This document shows, piece after piece, positions 1-10,211 of a stretch of DNA of 64,000 bases (position 1 is its first letter; the number at the start of each line of letters is the position of its first letter). Source of the DNA: Pseudoips prasinana (lineage: Eukaryota; Arthropoda; Insecta; Lepidoptera; Nolidae); the NCBI GenBank assembly GCA_951640165.1, contig OX621250.1, positions 2,480,001-2,544,000 on the forward strand, given 5' to 3'. Below the pieces are notes generated by a model, which ran no database searches, had not been told where the DNA came from, and saw only the letters and a program-made list of their open reading frames with translations. The position numbers and the translations under genes are program-made.

Positions 1-119
1 ATTTCATTTATCCCCACGGTTTTTTTGTCCAATTCATCGAAAGCTGACTGTAGTTGTTCTACAGTCCAAGAACATACTCGAGCTCGCACTCCTTCCTTTC
101 TTTTGTATTTTCGTGGCAT
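1..119 (-). CDS. pogo/Tigger-like transposase, N-terminal part (cut by window edge)
   Basis: The minus strand opens with an ATG at 119-117 and stays open to the window edge, about 39 codons. The peptide starts MPRKYKRKEG and continues into a WTVEQLQSAFDEL segment. This basic start followed by a helix-turn-helix is what is seen at the N-terminus of pogo/Tigger and psq/CENP-B-type DNA-binding domains, where it contacts the terminal inverted repeats. The catalytic DDE region would lie to the left, outside the window. The adjoining 120-665 region carries repeated short motifs resembling a transposon end. Family assignment is by motif recall; a domesticated psq-domain host gene is the alternative. 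Confidence 0.55.
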   Translation of the reverse strand, partial: MPRKYKRKEGVRARVCSWTVEQLQSAFDELDKKTVGINE

Positions 120-665
120 GGTTTTGCTACAAGTAAAGAGCAAAAAGATAAAATTACGGAAAAACATAAACGAAAATATAACAAAACACTAAAGATATTT
201 TAAAAGTATGCACTGATACCATTGTACTGTATGGAGGGATAGATGCCCCTAAGGGCACCTATACCTCCAATAATTAGGGCGACTATCCTTTTTGATAGGG
301 ATAGATGCCCAAGTATTTTTTAAACAAAGTAAAAACAAAAGTGCAACTATTAACACCCAGATGAACACTTAATGAATCAGTACATTGATGTAATAAAAAA
401 ATTCATGGAATATATTACTACTTATAAAGTTATACAATGGCAAATACTAACCTTTAAATCTTTGACGTGTAAGTGAAGTTTGCCGCGGAGTCGAATGCAC
501 ACACGAGCGAAACGCGTCCTCATCGTATGACAGCTAGAGGGAAACTGAGGTGCGGGGCGACTGCGGCGCCCACCTATACTATTAATTCTTAGTTACGTGT
601 TTGGGAAGTTAGCTTTTTCGAAAATGAGGCATCTATCCCACTGGGGCATCTATCCCGGTTTTACC
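120..665 (-). mobile_element. terminal region of the DNA transposon at the left edge
   Basis: The motif gggatagatgcc occurs in + orientation near 236 and 298 and inverted near 627 and 643, ending in gttttaccctag at about 658-669. Arrays of subterminal repeats next to a transposase start fit a pogo-like transposon end, probably bounded by a TA near 664. The other end is outside the window, so terminal repeats cannot be paired. Confidence 0.4.
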
Positions 666-842
666 CTAGTGTTAATGCCGTTTGCTATCAAGGCATTGAA
701 CCTGCACCCACTGCCAATCTAACCAACCTTATCTTACCTTGGTTTGGCAGAGGGTGTAAGTTAGATCAACAACGGATGATAATAATACGAATTCCGAATT
801 TTGAGTTATTATACATACACAACTATAAAAAAAATATATAAA

Positions 843-985
843 TATGAGCTAACAGGGGGAATGCTAATGCATGCCACCCGCAAAAAGTGTCTGCGGGTGG
901 GTATGTCGGACTCGCACCGACTAAACCTAACCTGCCGTGGACTTCTTCTGGCGCCTGATACGGGGAGCCCCGGGAACGCGGGTTA
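843..985 (-). mobile_element. SINE-D copy, truncated
   Basis: Antisense copy of a GC-rich retroposon also seen at 20501, 49235, 50045 and 58261. Its A-rich tail appears as the T/A-rich stretch at the low-coordinate side and the copy breaks off at the gggaacgcggg block. Small open frames here are shared by all copies and are not genes. Confidence 0.6.
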
Positions 986-1265
986 ACCTAATAAAGGATA
1001 CGACAATATATGAGAGACTCATATTCAGTAGCAGAGATCATATTGCCTTAATAAATTTTAAATATTTTTTTAAGAATAACACCCCATATCATCCCGTGGG
1101 TGTCATAAAACACGACTAAAGGATAAGGATACGTACTAGAGAAGGTAGTCGGGCAACAGTGCCATCTGTGTACTAACTGCGGTCACCAACAAATGTCAAG
1201 TGTCAAGTGCGGTGACTAAGGCAAACCCCTCCCAATGGCAACTTTATTAACTTTGGGGATTGTCC
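986..1265 (+). repeat. RTE-derived fragment (5'-end type)
   Basis: Contains the blocks ccatatcatcccgtgggtgt, then tgccatctgtgtactaactg, then gcggtgactaaggcaaaccc, in the same order as the 5' region of the RTE element at 32650. Divergent; no coding capacity. Confidence 0.4.
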
Positions 1266-1370
1266 AGCCGTTTTACGATTTCAGGCTGATGTTGTGAATC
1301 TTTTAATTCAATGCGACCATACTCAAGTGAGCCTTAGGAACGATAATACACGAATACTTTCTCACCAACT

Positions 1371-1893
1371 GCCTCGTTGGTCTAGCGGTAGCGTATAGCG
1401 TGTATTAAATATCTTTTTTTTATGGATATACCACAATTTTGGTGTATGTCTTGTTGCACACCTACTGCTATTAGTTATTGTTCAGCTCCTATCCATCCTA
1501 AGGTTGTCTGGAAGAGATCGCTTTATGCGATAAGACCGCTCTTTGTACAACTTGTTTATGTAATAGGTATCCTATGAAATATGTATTCTTATGGTGTACA
1601 AATTCTAAATCCCGGTTCGGGTCAAAAGTGATTTTGGAACTTTTCTGTAAAAAGAAATATTCTCAGCATCAGCCCGAAGTCTGAGAGTTGGCGATATTAT
1701 AAACACGTGCCTCCGAGATCACGAAAAGCCGTCGGTCCTGTATCTGACCTCTTTCCGGTTATGTCGCTAGGCGTCCCATCGGATTATGAGAATGATGGAA
1801 TAGAAAGTGCTCCTGTGTTTGCGCACATACTTGTGCACTATATTAAGACTGGCCGCCGTGGCCGCAATTCGACTAGGAAGACACTATTACTTT
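1371..1893 (+). mobile_element. SINE-B copy interrupted by a LINE 3'-end fragment
   Basis: Starts gcctcgttggtctagcgg (tRNA-like A box). It is broken at about 1396-1604 by a sequence containing aaggttgtctggaagagatc and ctttatgcgataagaccgc, a common lepidopteran LINE 3'-UTR motif. SINE-B then resumes at cccggttcgggtc and runs to ggccgccgtggccg. Confidence 0.6.
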
Positions 1894-2340
1894 CTCACCG
1901 ACATTGATAAATAGATCCTCAAATAGTATTTATTAAGTTCCAAGTCACGTAAACTATTCAACATCCCAAAAAACCCCAACTGGCCACCAAAGAAACAAAC
2001 TTACGTCGAGCACCGATACCACACAGGTGATATTTGGGCAAAAACAAATACGTGCTTCATACACAATGGGAGCATCGCGCGCTCCAGTTATTCGCCCGAA
2101 ATACCGACATTAATTTAGTATGTACACGATACTGAGCTTTTTGTGCGTAAGAATCGTTTGTTGTTCGGCCACTGTGGGAAAAAGTAAGATATTGAAATCG
2201 AATGAAAGGAGCCAACTATTTACCGAATGTACGGTGATCAGTCGGGTGTAAATTACATCCAACGGGTGACGTAAAAGGCGACTCAAGGATACCAGGTAGT
2301 TGGACAGCCGAGTCACCTGCGTATTGAAAAATACTGTATA
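1894..2340. other. intergenic, nothing recognised
   Basis: AT-rich stretch without a convincing open frame, repeat match within the window, or RNA gene. Confidence 0.4.
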
Positions 2341-2343
2341 ATT

Positions 2344-2935
2344 AGGGTTCCGTAAGCAATTGGCAAAATACGGAACCCTTATAGATTCGTCATGTTTGTC
2401 TGTCTATCTGTACGTCCGTATGTCACAGCCACTTTTTTCCGAACCTATAAGAGCTGTACGGTTGAAACTTGGTAAGTAGATGTATTCTGTGAACCGCATT
2501 AAGATATTCACAAAAAAATACAAAATAAAAACAATAATCCCGTACATAGAACTGAAACTAAAAAAAAAAATTTTTCATCGTACCCATACATGTGGGCTAT
2601 CTATGGATAGGTCTTTAAAAATGATATTGAGGTTTCAAATATCATTGTTTTCTAAACTGAATAGTTTGCGCGAGAGACACTTCCAACGTGGTAAAACGAG
2701 TGTAACTACTAAAATAAGAGAATGATATAACTAAAATATATATGATGTTCATTACCATGCAAATTAACAACGAAAATTGGTTTGAATGAGATCTAGTAAG
2801 TAGTTATTTTTTAATACGTCATAAATCGTAAAACGCAATTTACCTTTCAATTAATCAACTGAAATACATGCTGTTACGGAACCCTTCATGGGCGAGTCCG
2901 ACTCGCACTTGGCCGGTTTTTTTTATTATTTATTT
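2344..2935 (+). repeat. repeat-G, about 590-bp dispersed element
   Basis: Begins gggttccgtaagc and ends actcgcacttggccggtttt; a second, inverted copy is at 19756-20325. Shared internal blocks include the gacgaatct/atgtctgtctg region and the tacccatacatgtggg block. The ends carry inverted ggttccgt/acggaacc motifs. No coding capacity; a non-autonomous transposon is the simplest reading. Confidence 0.55.
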
Positions 2936-3039
2936 TACTTCAAATCATACAATTCACAATTATAGTATCAACTGCCAAACTGCACAGCAGTTTGTTAGCA
3001 GAAAGAACAACCTCTGCACTTACGTTTAAATAACTTAAA

Positions 3040-3135
3040 TGTGGTCACCAACTCGCATGCCAAGCGCGGTGACTACGGCTAACCCCTCCAAATGGCAACG
3101 TTGTGGAAGCCTCTGTGGGTAGTTTGCAGGAATAC
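3040..3135 (+). repeat. RTE-derivative fragment
   Basis: Shows ggtcaccaactcgcatgcca, gcggtgactacggctaaccc and then gttgtggaagcctctg. This is an RTE 5'-type block running directly into an RTE 3'-type block, as in the copies at 20725 and 51565. Confidence 0.4.
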
Positions 3136-3149
3136 CTATAATTAGTGAA

Positions 3150-3191
3150 GACTCCTAAAGATATAGAGATGATCTCTATATCTTAGGAGTC
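3150..3191. repeat. near-perfect palindrome
   Basis: Arms of 21 and 20 bp beginning gactcctaa and ending ttaggagtc, 1-bp spacer, one single-base indel between the arms. It lies about 100 bp upstream of the putative exon at 3296. Confidence 0.9.
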
Positions 3192-3295
3192 GGCCCACTG
3201 CTACTGCGAGTACCTATGTAACACTGACTGTACATCTAGGAACCCTCTTATAATTACAACTTCTTAGATATCTAACTAAGTCTCTTTTTCTACAG

Positions 3296-3451
3296 GAGTC
3301 CCGTAAAATTCTGCTGGAGTCAGCACAACTCCTGCGCCATGAGCCGCCAGAACTTCCCGAAGGTCGACTATCCAAGCAGGCGAAGATCAACTTGGTGCAG
3401 ATGGACGAGCTCATAAGGAATCTATCTGCCGCACTACCCTCACCTTTGTAG
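3296..3451 (+). CDS. probable terminal coding exon of an unidentified gene
   Basis: A pyrimidine-rich tract ending ttctacag (AG at 3294-3295) is followed by 51 open codons and a TAG at 3449-3451, phase 0 at the junction. The peptide begins ESRKILLESAQLLRHEPPEL and contains INLVQMDELIRNLSAAL. It is rich in Leu, Glu, Lys and Arg, predicted helical, without membrane segments. Codon use is more GC-rich than the flanks, and the block matches none of the repeats in the window. No upstream exon is recognisable in 1-3290, so the gene probably enters from the left. No clean AATAAA follows closely. I do not recognise the family. A TE-derived ORF remnant is less likely given the splice acceptor. Confidence 0.55.
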   Translation, partial: ESRKILLESAQLLRHEPPELPEGRLSKQAKINLVQMDELIRNLSAALPSPL

Positions 3452-3599
3452 AATGTGATAAACGACATTATTTACTGTTCTTAAATCTTTTTCTTTTACA
3501 AGTACTGACCCAACAAACTCTACTATTTTTTTAAATTACATAATAGCAAAACCCTTCCTAATAGTTTCTTTTTAGCGTATTACGCTTACAACACACAGC

Positions 3600-3900
3600 A
3601 CCAATCCACATCAGCAGCCATAGAAATGTGGAAGTTCTCAGTTGGAGCTATACACTCAAAGGCTGTAAACAGACAACAATTACTCGCAACTGTTGAAAGA
3701 ATTACTAGAATTCAAACTCTACAAAGCATGTGCAGTAACCCGGATCCTCACTGGACCTTGCAAGCTAAATAATAAACACATGTTCAACTTAAAGTTGGCC
3801 GACAGCACAATCTGCAGATTCTTCCACGAATCAGAGCAAACTCCATTGCACATTCTGTGCTCGTGGGTCGTATTAGTAAGGATTTCCATTTTTCCATACA
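3600..3900 (+). pseudogene. LINE reverse-transcriptase C-terminal fragment
   Basis: The + strand encodes a segment with AVTRILTGPCKLN followed by CRFFHESEQTPLHILCSW. This is the Cys/His-rich tail typical of I/R1-type LINE ORF2 proteins. One expected Cys is replaced and the upstream coding is in a different frame, so it is a decayed, 5'-truncated copy. Confidence 0.55.
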
Positions 3901-3954
3901 ATGTAACTCGATTCTCTGTCGTTTGTAAATCTATTTTTACTTTCATTCTTTAAT

Positions 3955-4995
3955 CGATAGGATTTGCTTTTATAATTGAAATGAAATTTATCAGCACTTG
4001 GGTATAAACATACACTTGTACTTATTAAGCTCACAATGCAGTACCTAAACATAGTCAAATACAGTTACAAAAAAATGAATTAGTCCGTCCGTCTGTATAT
4101 TTTCATAATCACATATAAATTTTTATTTTCAACCTTAAATAAATACTAATAACAAGTTACTAAAATATTATTTAAAAAAATTAGTACCACAATATGAAAA
4201 TTTAAGACAATGAGCAGATGGTAATATCTTCTCGTCCCAAATACCGCAGTGTCTCAAGTCGAAAGTCTTCGTCCAGTGTGTGTTGCCAGTGATGACTTAC
4301 GGAACAGAGACGTGGTCGCTCACTATGGCCCTTATCAGGCCGCTCAAGGTCACCCAAAGAGCAATGGAAAGGGCTATGCTTGGAGTTTCCCTGCGAGATC
4401 GAATCAGAAATGCAGAGATTCGCAGGCGAACCAAAGTAGCCGACATAGCCCAAAGAATTGCCAAACTGAGTGGGCAGGGCACATAGCTCGTAGAACTGAC
4501 GGCCGATGGGGCAGAAAGGTTCTCGAGTGGCGACCACGAACCGGAAGACGCAGCGTGGGCAGGCCTCCTACACGGTGGACCGACGATCTTGTGCGGTTCG
4601 CGGGAAGCCGCTGGATGCGGGCAGCGCAGGACCGGCTATTGTGGAGATCCTTGGGGGAAGCCTTTGTCCAGCAGTGGACGTTTTTCGGCTGATATGATGA
4701 GCAGATGGTTAGCGTAGAAGGCTCTCAACCAGCAGCTTAATTTAAGCGACTAATACCTAAGGCCACCCTTATGGGCTTTGGGCCACGGCTCAGGAGATCG
4801 CTGAAGTAAAAAGATGGAATTAAAATGAGGGTGAGATCACCGATCACGTGTTAAGGGGCCAACGCGATCCTCGCGCCGAGGGACCTACCCTAGCTTTTGA
4901 GATAAACGGAATTTCAAAGAAGTCGAAGTCTTAGTCTAGTTTTGAAAAACCGTAATTATTGAACCCAATGTTGGGCGTCAGTCTTCATTCATGAT
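3955..4995 (-). mobile_element. LINE-K 3' UTR (minus), split by an RTE insertion
   Basis: Antisense copy of the LINE 3' end seen sense at 39850-40445. Shared blocks: cacttgggtat at the 3' end, the gatcaccgatcacg block, and gaggcctaccctagc-like sequence at 4880. The RTE fragment at 4223-4696 lies inside it. A related uninterrupted copy is at 55730-56030. Confidence 0.6.
4223..4696 (+). mobile_element. 5'-truncated RTE LINE with 13-bp target duplication
   Basis: Closely matches the 3' end of the RTE at 32650-35835 (from the tatcttctcgtcccaaatac region to ttcggctgatatg). It is flanked by a perfect 13-bp direct repeat, atgagcagatggt, at 4210-4222 and 4697-4709. Frameshifts disrupt the coding sequence. 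Target duplication plus 5' truncation is the classic product of target-primed reverse transcription. Confidence 0.85.
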
Positions 4996-5360
4996 GACGT
5001 AAAAGTAGTCCACCTGCTGGAAGCCGCGGACGATAAGCTGCTTGATTATAAAACCAATAAATTCCGGTAAATATATAAAATGGTGCACTTTCGATGCAGA
5101 TATTTAATTGCTTTACACTTACTTTAAACATGACAGTTTGATCTAGGCAGCGACTTTATTTCTTAGTTATTAAGGGTGGTTTTCGAAATGCAAATGTATC
5201 TACGACGTGGCGCCGGTTATACAAATATAATGATCCCGAGTGAAAGCGGGTCGATCAGAGCGGGGGTAAAAAATAACCGTATTTATGCGCAAGCGCTGCG
5301 GACCTTTGAAGATTTATTAATAAAGTGCATTTTTATAATAATAAAGTACCTAGATTTGAT

Positions 5361-5640
5361 TGGCCTGATGGTTTAGTGGTTAGTGATTTGCAAATAAATC
5401 TTTGACTTTGACCGTGACTGCGTGGTGGGTTCGACCCCACCCAAGACAAATCTTTGTACTGCGTATGGGTACACGTGTGGCGCAACGGCTAAGACTCCGC
5501 CTCGCCTCCTCGTCTCGCTGTTTTGAATTCTGCCCCGGACAGCAATTTGTGTAACCCATAAATAGTTGTTCTGATGTAATTTGTGTCCGTCTATTATATG
5601 TTTGTAATAGATTAGGAAACGTCTTAAAAAAAATGACAAT
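5361..5640 (+). mobile_element. SINE-E (tRNA-like), one or two merged copies
   Basis: A-box-like tggtttagtggttagtg and B-box-like gggttcgaccccac give a Pol III promoter. A second head-like segment (gtgtggcgcaacggctaa) is followed by the tail gtaacccataaatagttgtt. Similar tails are at 20400 and 51290. Confidence 0.5.
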
Positions 5641-5658
5641 GTGCGTATTTAGAAATAT

Positions 5659-5965
5659 ACTAGCTGTGCCCCGCGGTTTTACCTGCGTTAAATTTTATAA
5701 ATTATCACAGCTCCTCCCCGGTAGGTGATGGCGTGATAATATGTAGCCGATCTTTTAGTAATATTCATGCAAAATTTTAAGTAAGTCCATGCCGTACTTT
5801 ATGAGTTAAGCCCGGACATACATACAGACAAACAGACAATTCTAAAAACTATATTTTTGGCTTAGATATCGATGGTAGATCACGCCCCAAGTATCCTTTA
5901 AAAAAAATATTCAGTGTACAGTTTTGACTTTCCTACGATTTTATTTTATGTATAGATAAGTAATT
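5659..5965 (+). repeat. repeat-H (ctagctgtgccccgcgg family)
   Basis: About 300-bp non-coding repeat, repeated in the same orientation at 39398-39697. Shared blocks include tgccccgcggttttacc, gcccggacata and gttttgactttcctacgatt at the end. Confidence 0.65.
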
Positions 5966-5967
5966 AA

Positions 5968-6045
5968 TAGATCAGTTGTCTGGTTGCCGATGTACTGGCT
6001 CTGCCTAGTTTGGGATCATTTGGCAGTGCGTTAGTAGGCTATAAA
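5968..6045 (+). mobile_element. SINE-C 3'-tail fragment
   Basis: Contains ggctctgcctagtttgggat, the tail shared with SINE-C copies at 32180 and 58095. Confidence 0.45.
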
Positions 6046-6070
6046 GATTTTTCATTACTATATATTGACG

Positions 6071-6325
6071 GTCACCGTAGCCTAGTTGGTAGTGCTCCTG
6101 CCTACGAAGCTGGTGGTCCTGGGTTCGAATCCCGGTAAATGCAAATATTTGTGTGATGAGCACGAATATTTGTTTCTGAGTCATGGATGTTTTCTTTGTA
6201 TATAAGTATTTATCTACCTATATAAGTATGTATATCGTCGCTTGGCACCCATAGTACATACAAGCTTTGCTTAGTTTGGGGCTAGGATGATCTGTGTGAC
6301 ATTGTCCCTAGATATTATATTATAT
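6071..6325 (+). mobile_element. SINE-A, full copy
   Basis: Starts gtcaccgtagcctagttggt (A box) with B box gggttcgaatcccgg, then a body with gatgagcacgaatatttg and a 3' end gggctaggatgatctgtgtg. Seven copies in the window show the same tRNA-like head, so this is a Pol III SINE and not a functional tRNA gene. Confidence 0.85.
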
Positions 6326-6329
6326 GTAA

Positions 6330-6885
6330 TGCTCCTTTTATTTCTTAAAAAAATAAGATAGGTAGTTAGATTGTTACCTGTACATATGATAATAGATACC
6401 TTTCAGTAACCGCCCCGAGATTCGAACTTTAGCGGGAGTGGTCTGGCGCGGGTTCAATCGTTTCTATGCTATAGTTCTTAATAGTAGTCTTATTAAGAAA
6501 AGCATTAAGTCTTTTGTATACAGTTTCAATTTATTAATTTGATGCGAACATAGCTACATATCAAACCCAGCCAAGTGTGAGTCGAACTCGGTAAAAAAGG
6601 GTTCCCTACCTTAATCGAAAAAAAATCTGTGCATAATACAAGCGTCTATCTGTTGCCGTTATCAATATTGAGCAAATGTATCACTTTTGTCGTATGGGAG
6701 CCCCATTAAATATTTATTTTATTATGTTCTTTTAGTATTTGTTGTTATAGGGGCAACAGAAATATATCTTAGTCTTCGCTAATGCGGTAACTGCTTATAC
6801 CACAACGCATATTAATAACGCGTAGTCGATGCCTTAACCCTCTATCCGGTGAGATCTAGTGATCTTACTCAAACCCGGTCCACAA
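6330..6885. other. intergenic, nothing firm
   Basis: AT-rich; a possible antisense tRNA-like scrap (gagattcgaactttagc) occurs near 6417. No gene seen. Confidence 0.35.
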
Positions 6886-6889
6886 CGTT

Positions 6890-7440
6890 ATCTCTAAACT
6901 TAATTCTCTAAGGAAGGTACTTTCTCTGACAACTCCCAAAGAACGATATTCTCTAGTTCGTCATCACGGGGTTCAGAAGAATTGTTCGAGCTTATACCTG
7001 CCGCCACATTCCGCCAAAAGTAGAAATTTCATCCTTATCACCTGGATAAATGATCTACTACCTTGCGTTTCACAAGAAACTTTTTGCCGCGCACTAGCGC
7101 TCTGTGGAATCAATTAACTGCGGAGGTATTTCCGATCCGGTATGACATGGCAACCTTCAAGAAGCGAGCCTATTCTGTTCTTAAAGGCCGGCAACGCCCT
7201 TGCGGCTCCTCTTGTGATGCGACTGTACAGACGCCAGCACATCCAGCTACCACAATCTGTCAAATTTCTTTTATAGATTTTCAACTTTATCACAAAAGAA
7301 TAAGGTTTTCCTTCAATTGGGGAAATTTGACAGATTGGGGTAGCTAGATGTGCTGGCGTCTGTACATGGGCGGCGGTGATCACTTACCATCAGATTATCC
7401 ATTTGCTCGTTAGCCATCCATCATTTAATTAAAAAAATCT
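6890..7440 (+). pseudogene. Jockey-type LINE C-terminus and 3' UTR, split by a MITE
   Basis: Encodes the conserved C-terminal block NFLPRTSALWNQLTAEVFP followed by ATFKKRAYSVLKGRQ, characteristic of Jockey ORF2 ends. The 3' UTR blocks ggccggcaacgcc and catgggcggcggtgatcact follow and it ends in an A-rich run near 7431. Upstream coding is frame-disrupted. The MITE at 7228-7362 separates the two UTR blocks. Confidence 0.7.
7228..7362. mobile_element. 135-bp mariner-type MITE, copy 1
   Basis: Terminal inverted repeats start CAGACGCCAGCACATC and pair over about 38 bp. TA is present on both sides (7226-7227, 7363-7364). Removing the element plus one TA restores the Jockey 3' UTR across the junction. 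A second copy of identical length is at 22722-22856. TA duplication and short length fit a Tc1/mariner-derived MITE. Confidence 0.85.
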
Positions 7441-7788
7441 TTTAAACGGCTTGTGTGTTTGTTGGGGCCTTTTGAGTATCTTAAACTTAATTATATTAAG
7501 TATGTACCTACGTGCAAAGGCGTACAAAATCTGTTCTCTGTAACTGACAGAAAGAGGGCGCACCATAATTAGGGCGATGTCTACAACTTCGTGGAATTGA
7601 ACCTGTATACCGCATAAACGTGACCGATGTAGCGAATATAGCGTGTCTATATGTATTTTGGCCACAGTTGAAAAGCGCTACAGTCATCTGTGGCAGAATG
7701 CTGAACTGTGGCCTTTTAGTCACAAAGGTATGGGTACCACATCGAATAGGTGCGTAAAATTATGGATTATGGAAAAATTTATTAATTG

Positions 7789-7969
7789 TTATTTATAAGT
7801 ATCAATTTTTTTTATGTATTCTTCTGTGTGTTGTACCCCTATTACGTAATTTATACTGATGTACCTTGTGTCTAATAAATATATTATATTCTTTAATTCT
7901 TTCCATTTTATCAATACAGGCTGTTTCTTAAGTAGGGTAAAATATTGAAACTTGTCATAGATTACAGTA
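7789..7969 (-). pseudogene. open-frame remnant of unknown origin
   Basis: The minus strand has about 60 open codons ending in TAA near 7789. The peptide includes VIYDKFQYFTLLKKQPVLIK and later YVIGVQHTEEYIKK, amino-acid use that looks coding rather than random. It abuts repeat-J and has no visible start or splice sites. Possibly a TE ORF fragment; not recognised. Confidence 0.2.
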
Positions 7970-7974
7970 GAGGT

Positions 7975-8130
7975 GGGGCACAACGTTCATTCGCTCAAAG
8001 GGCATCCCGACTGGGGAAGTACCTCCACCTTACAGAAGACATTCCTTACTAATAAAGTTATTCGATGTTGTGTTTCTGAGTGTGAGTAAGGTCTCCAGAG
8101 CTCATAAGGGTGGGGGTGAGGAGGGTCAGC
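7975..8130 (+). repeat. repeat-J
   Basis: About 155 bp beginning acgttcattcgctcaaaggg with gactggggaagtacctccac. Repeated in the same orientation at 44925-45075. Confidence 0.6.
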
Positions 8131-8389
8131 AACAATAAAATAATTTAAAAAAGGTTTTTATTCACGTAGACTTTAAAAAAACGCTTGTAAATAGTCAGAA
8201 GATGTTTGTAGTAATACAGTTATTATTTCTAGTTACTTATTACAGATATTTAGGTACACGGAATGTTAAAACATTTATACAATTTATTTTATAATGGTAG
8301 TGACATTTAGCTAGCTTGTATTAAGTTATTGTCAAGGAAATTATGTTTAGGTTTAATTATTGAAATTTATATTTTACTACATATTGTCT

Positions 8390-9134
8390 TCTTTAAAAAA
8401 TACTGACAGTTGTGGGCCCTATTTTAAAAAATACAAAATACTAACCCTGCCTAGCTTATATATATACGAAGTGGCCGTCTTTGTCAAACTAAACTTGAAC
8501 TTATTTAAAAATGCTTCCGAATCCTCTCACCGACAGCAAAGAGATAAAGGACGTTTGTTATTGCGTAAAGCAAATACTACCTTAATGCACAATAGTGTAT
8601 TCTGTATGGGCCCAAAAATTTTCAACAAACTGCCATTATGTATCAGAGAGACAAAAGTGACTATTTTTAAACTAAGATTAAGAAACCTGCTCATTGAAAA
8701 ATGTTACTATAATGTCACGGATTTTCTAAAAGATAAATTTTAATTGACTGTATTTTTTTTCCTTTTATTACATTTTAAATTTTGACATTCCTACATCTAT
8801 TCTGATTATTATTAACTTTTATTTTTTTATCTTTTACGAACTTTATGACATTATGGGTTAGAATTATTAGCATGTTTGATTTTGACATTTGACATTATGT
8901 ATTATTAATATTATATCCGATTTTAATATTAAAATTATCAATAGCATATTTAATTTTTATATAAAGGATTATAAATAGCATCTTGAAAATATTAAAAAAA
9001 TTACTTGTAACCTGTACTTAAGCAACATTTGCACACCCCGACGGGGTTATAATTCAGCGGACTTCACGTATTTATTACACCACCCATTGTAACCTGATTT
9101 ATGCAAATAAATTTGATTTGATTTGATTTGATTT
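8390..9134 (+). mobile_element. 5'-truncated LINE inserted in LINE-A 3' UTR
   Basis: Encodes only an ORF2 C-terminus (KILTLPSLYIYEVAVFVK, later MGPKIFNKLPLCI) with TAA at 8741-8743. The 3' UTR ends in a ttgat pentanucleotide tail at about 9109-9134. The LINE-A copy at 37600-38220 runs straight through the corresponding position (about 37973), which defines the empty site. A related 3' end is at 49430-49805. Confidence 0.8.
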
Positions 9135-9489
9135 GAATGGTTCTGTCTATATTAAGGTATGAATTCAGTATTATTATTATAACGGACCTTGTGTTTAAAA
9201 CGACGGTCGCGTTTTAATGCTACCACCGGATCCAATGCGCCCCACCCAACTGAGAAGTCCCAGCGAAACAAACTCAGCAAGTTCATCTACTACCGGTTTC
9301 AACACGGCCCAGTTGAGACGGTCCGGCGAAACATACTCAAGCGGGCATGAACACGGGATTTGGTCCACTTAAAGTAATTATTTAGTAGGCAAACAATATC
9401 TGCTCGATCGGTTGTCTGAATAAATATTAATTTAGATTATATTTAGGAATCAAAAGAAAAAAACATCTAAACATTATTCATTTTCAGAC

Positions 9490-9546
9490 AGAGTCAATAA
9501 ATTTAAATTTAGTATAACATATACTAAATTTAAATTTATTGACTCT
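9490..9546. repeat. perfect palindrome, 26-bp arms
   Basis: Arms of 26 bp (left begins agagtcaataaattt), spacer aacat. It sits in the 3' UTR of LINE-A. Confidence 0.95.
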
Positions 9547-9762
9547 ATCAATCATATTACAGATAGTCACAGATAGTTCACATAACTCAACAAATTAGTC
9601 ATGTCTATATGGCTACAAGATCTCCAGCGAGCAACGTGTAGGTAGGTGGTGAGCGCCAGGCGTCTTTGTCATCGATGTACGTTTAATATGTGACTTGAAA
9701 CTTGCGTCAGGCAGATCAGTAATATGAGTAGGAAGCTTGTTATAAAACCTAATACAATTACC

Positions 9763-10168
9763 GATTCCCTACTACACAACTATATGTACATAGTAACTTA
9801 CTCTCTGTAAGAAAATTATACATATTACTTACGCTGTTAAAACTACACGGTACTTTAAAACTTGATCCCGATAAGCTCAACAAAAGAAGATGTGTTATGG
9901 TCGCCCCTTACCGGCTTATTAGAAGCTCATTTGCCAGTCATCAGTATGCAGGACAATCATCATATCTTTACAATAAAATAAACAGCATATTGCATATCTA
10001 CCCCATGAATAAATACGAATGTAAGGAAACTATAACAACATATTTAAAAAAACTAACTTACGATGAAACAGAATCTCTCATTGTTATATTATCCTAGGTA
10101 AATATATGGACACGCACTCACGCGAGAAAAAAACTCACCCTACACACACGCACCCACACACACACACC

Positions 10169-10211
<43 letters not shown>

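Noticed and set aside
4249..4692. 147-codon open frame as a gene
   Set aside because: It is a shifted frame of the RTE 3' fragment, which is flanked by a target duplication.
6071..6145. tRNA gene
   Set aside because: A and B boxes are present, but seven dispersed copies share a long 3' body; these are SINEs. The same applies to SINE-B and SINE-E heads.
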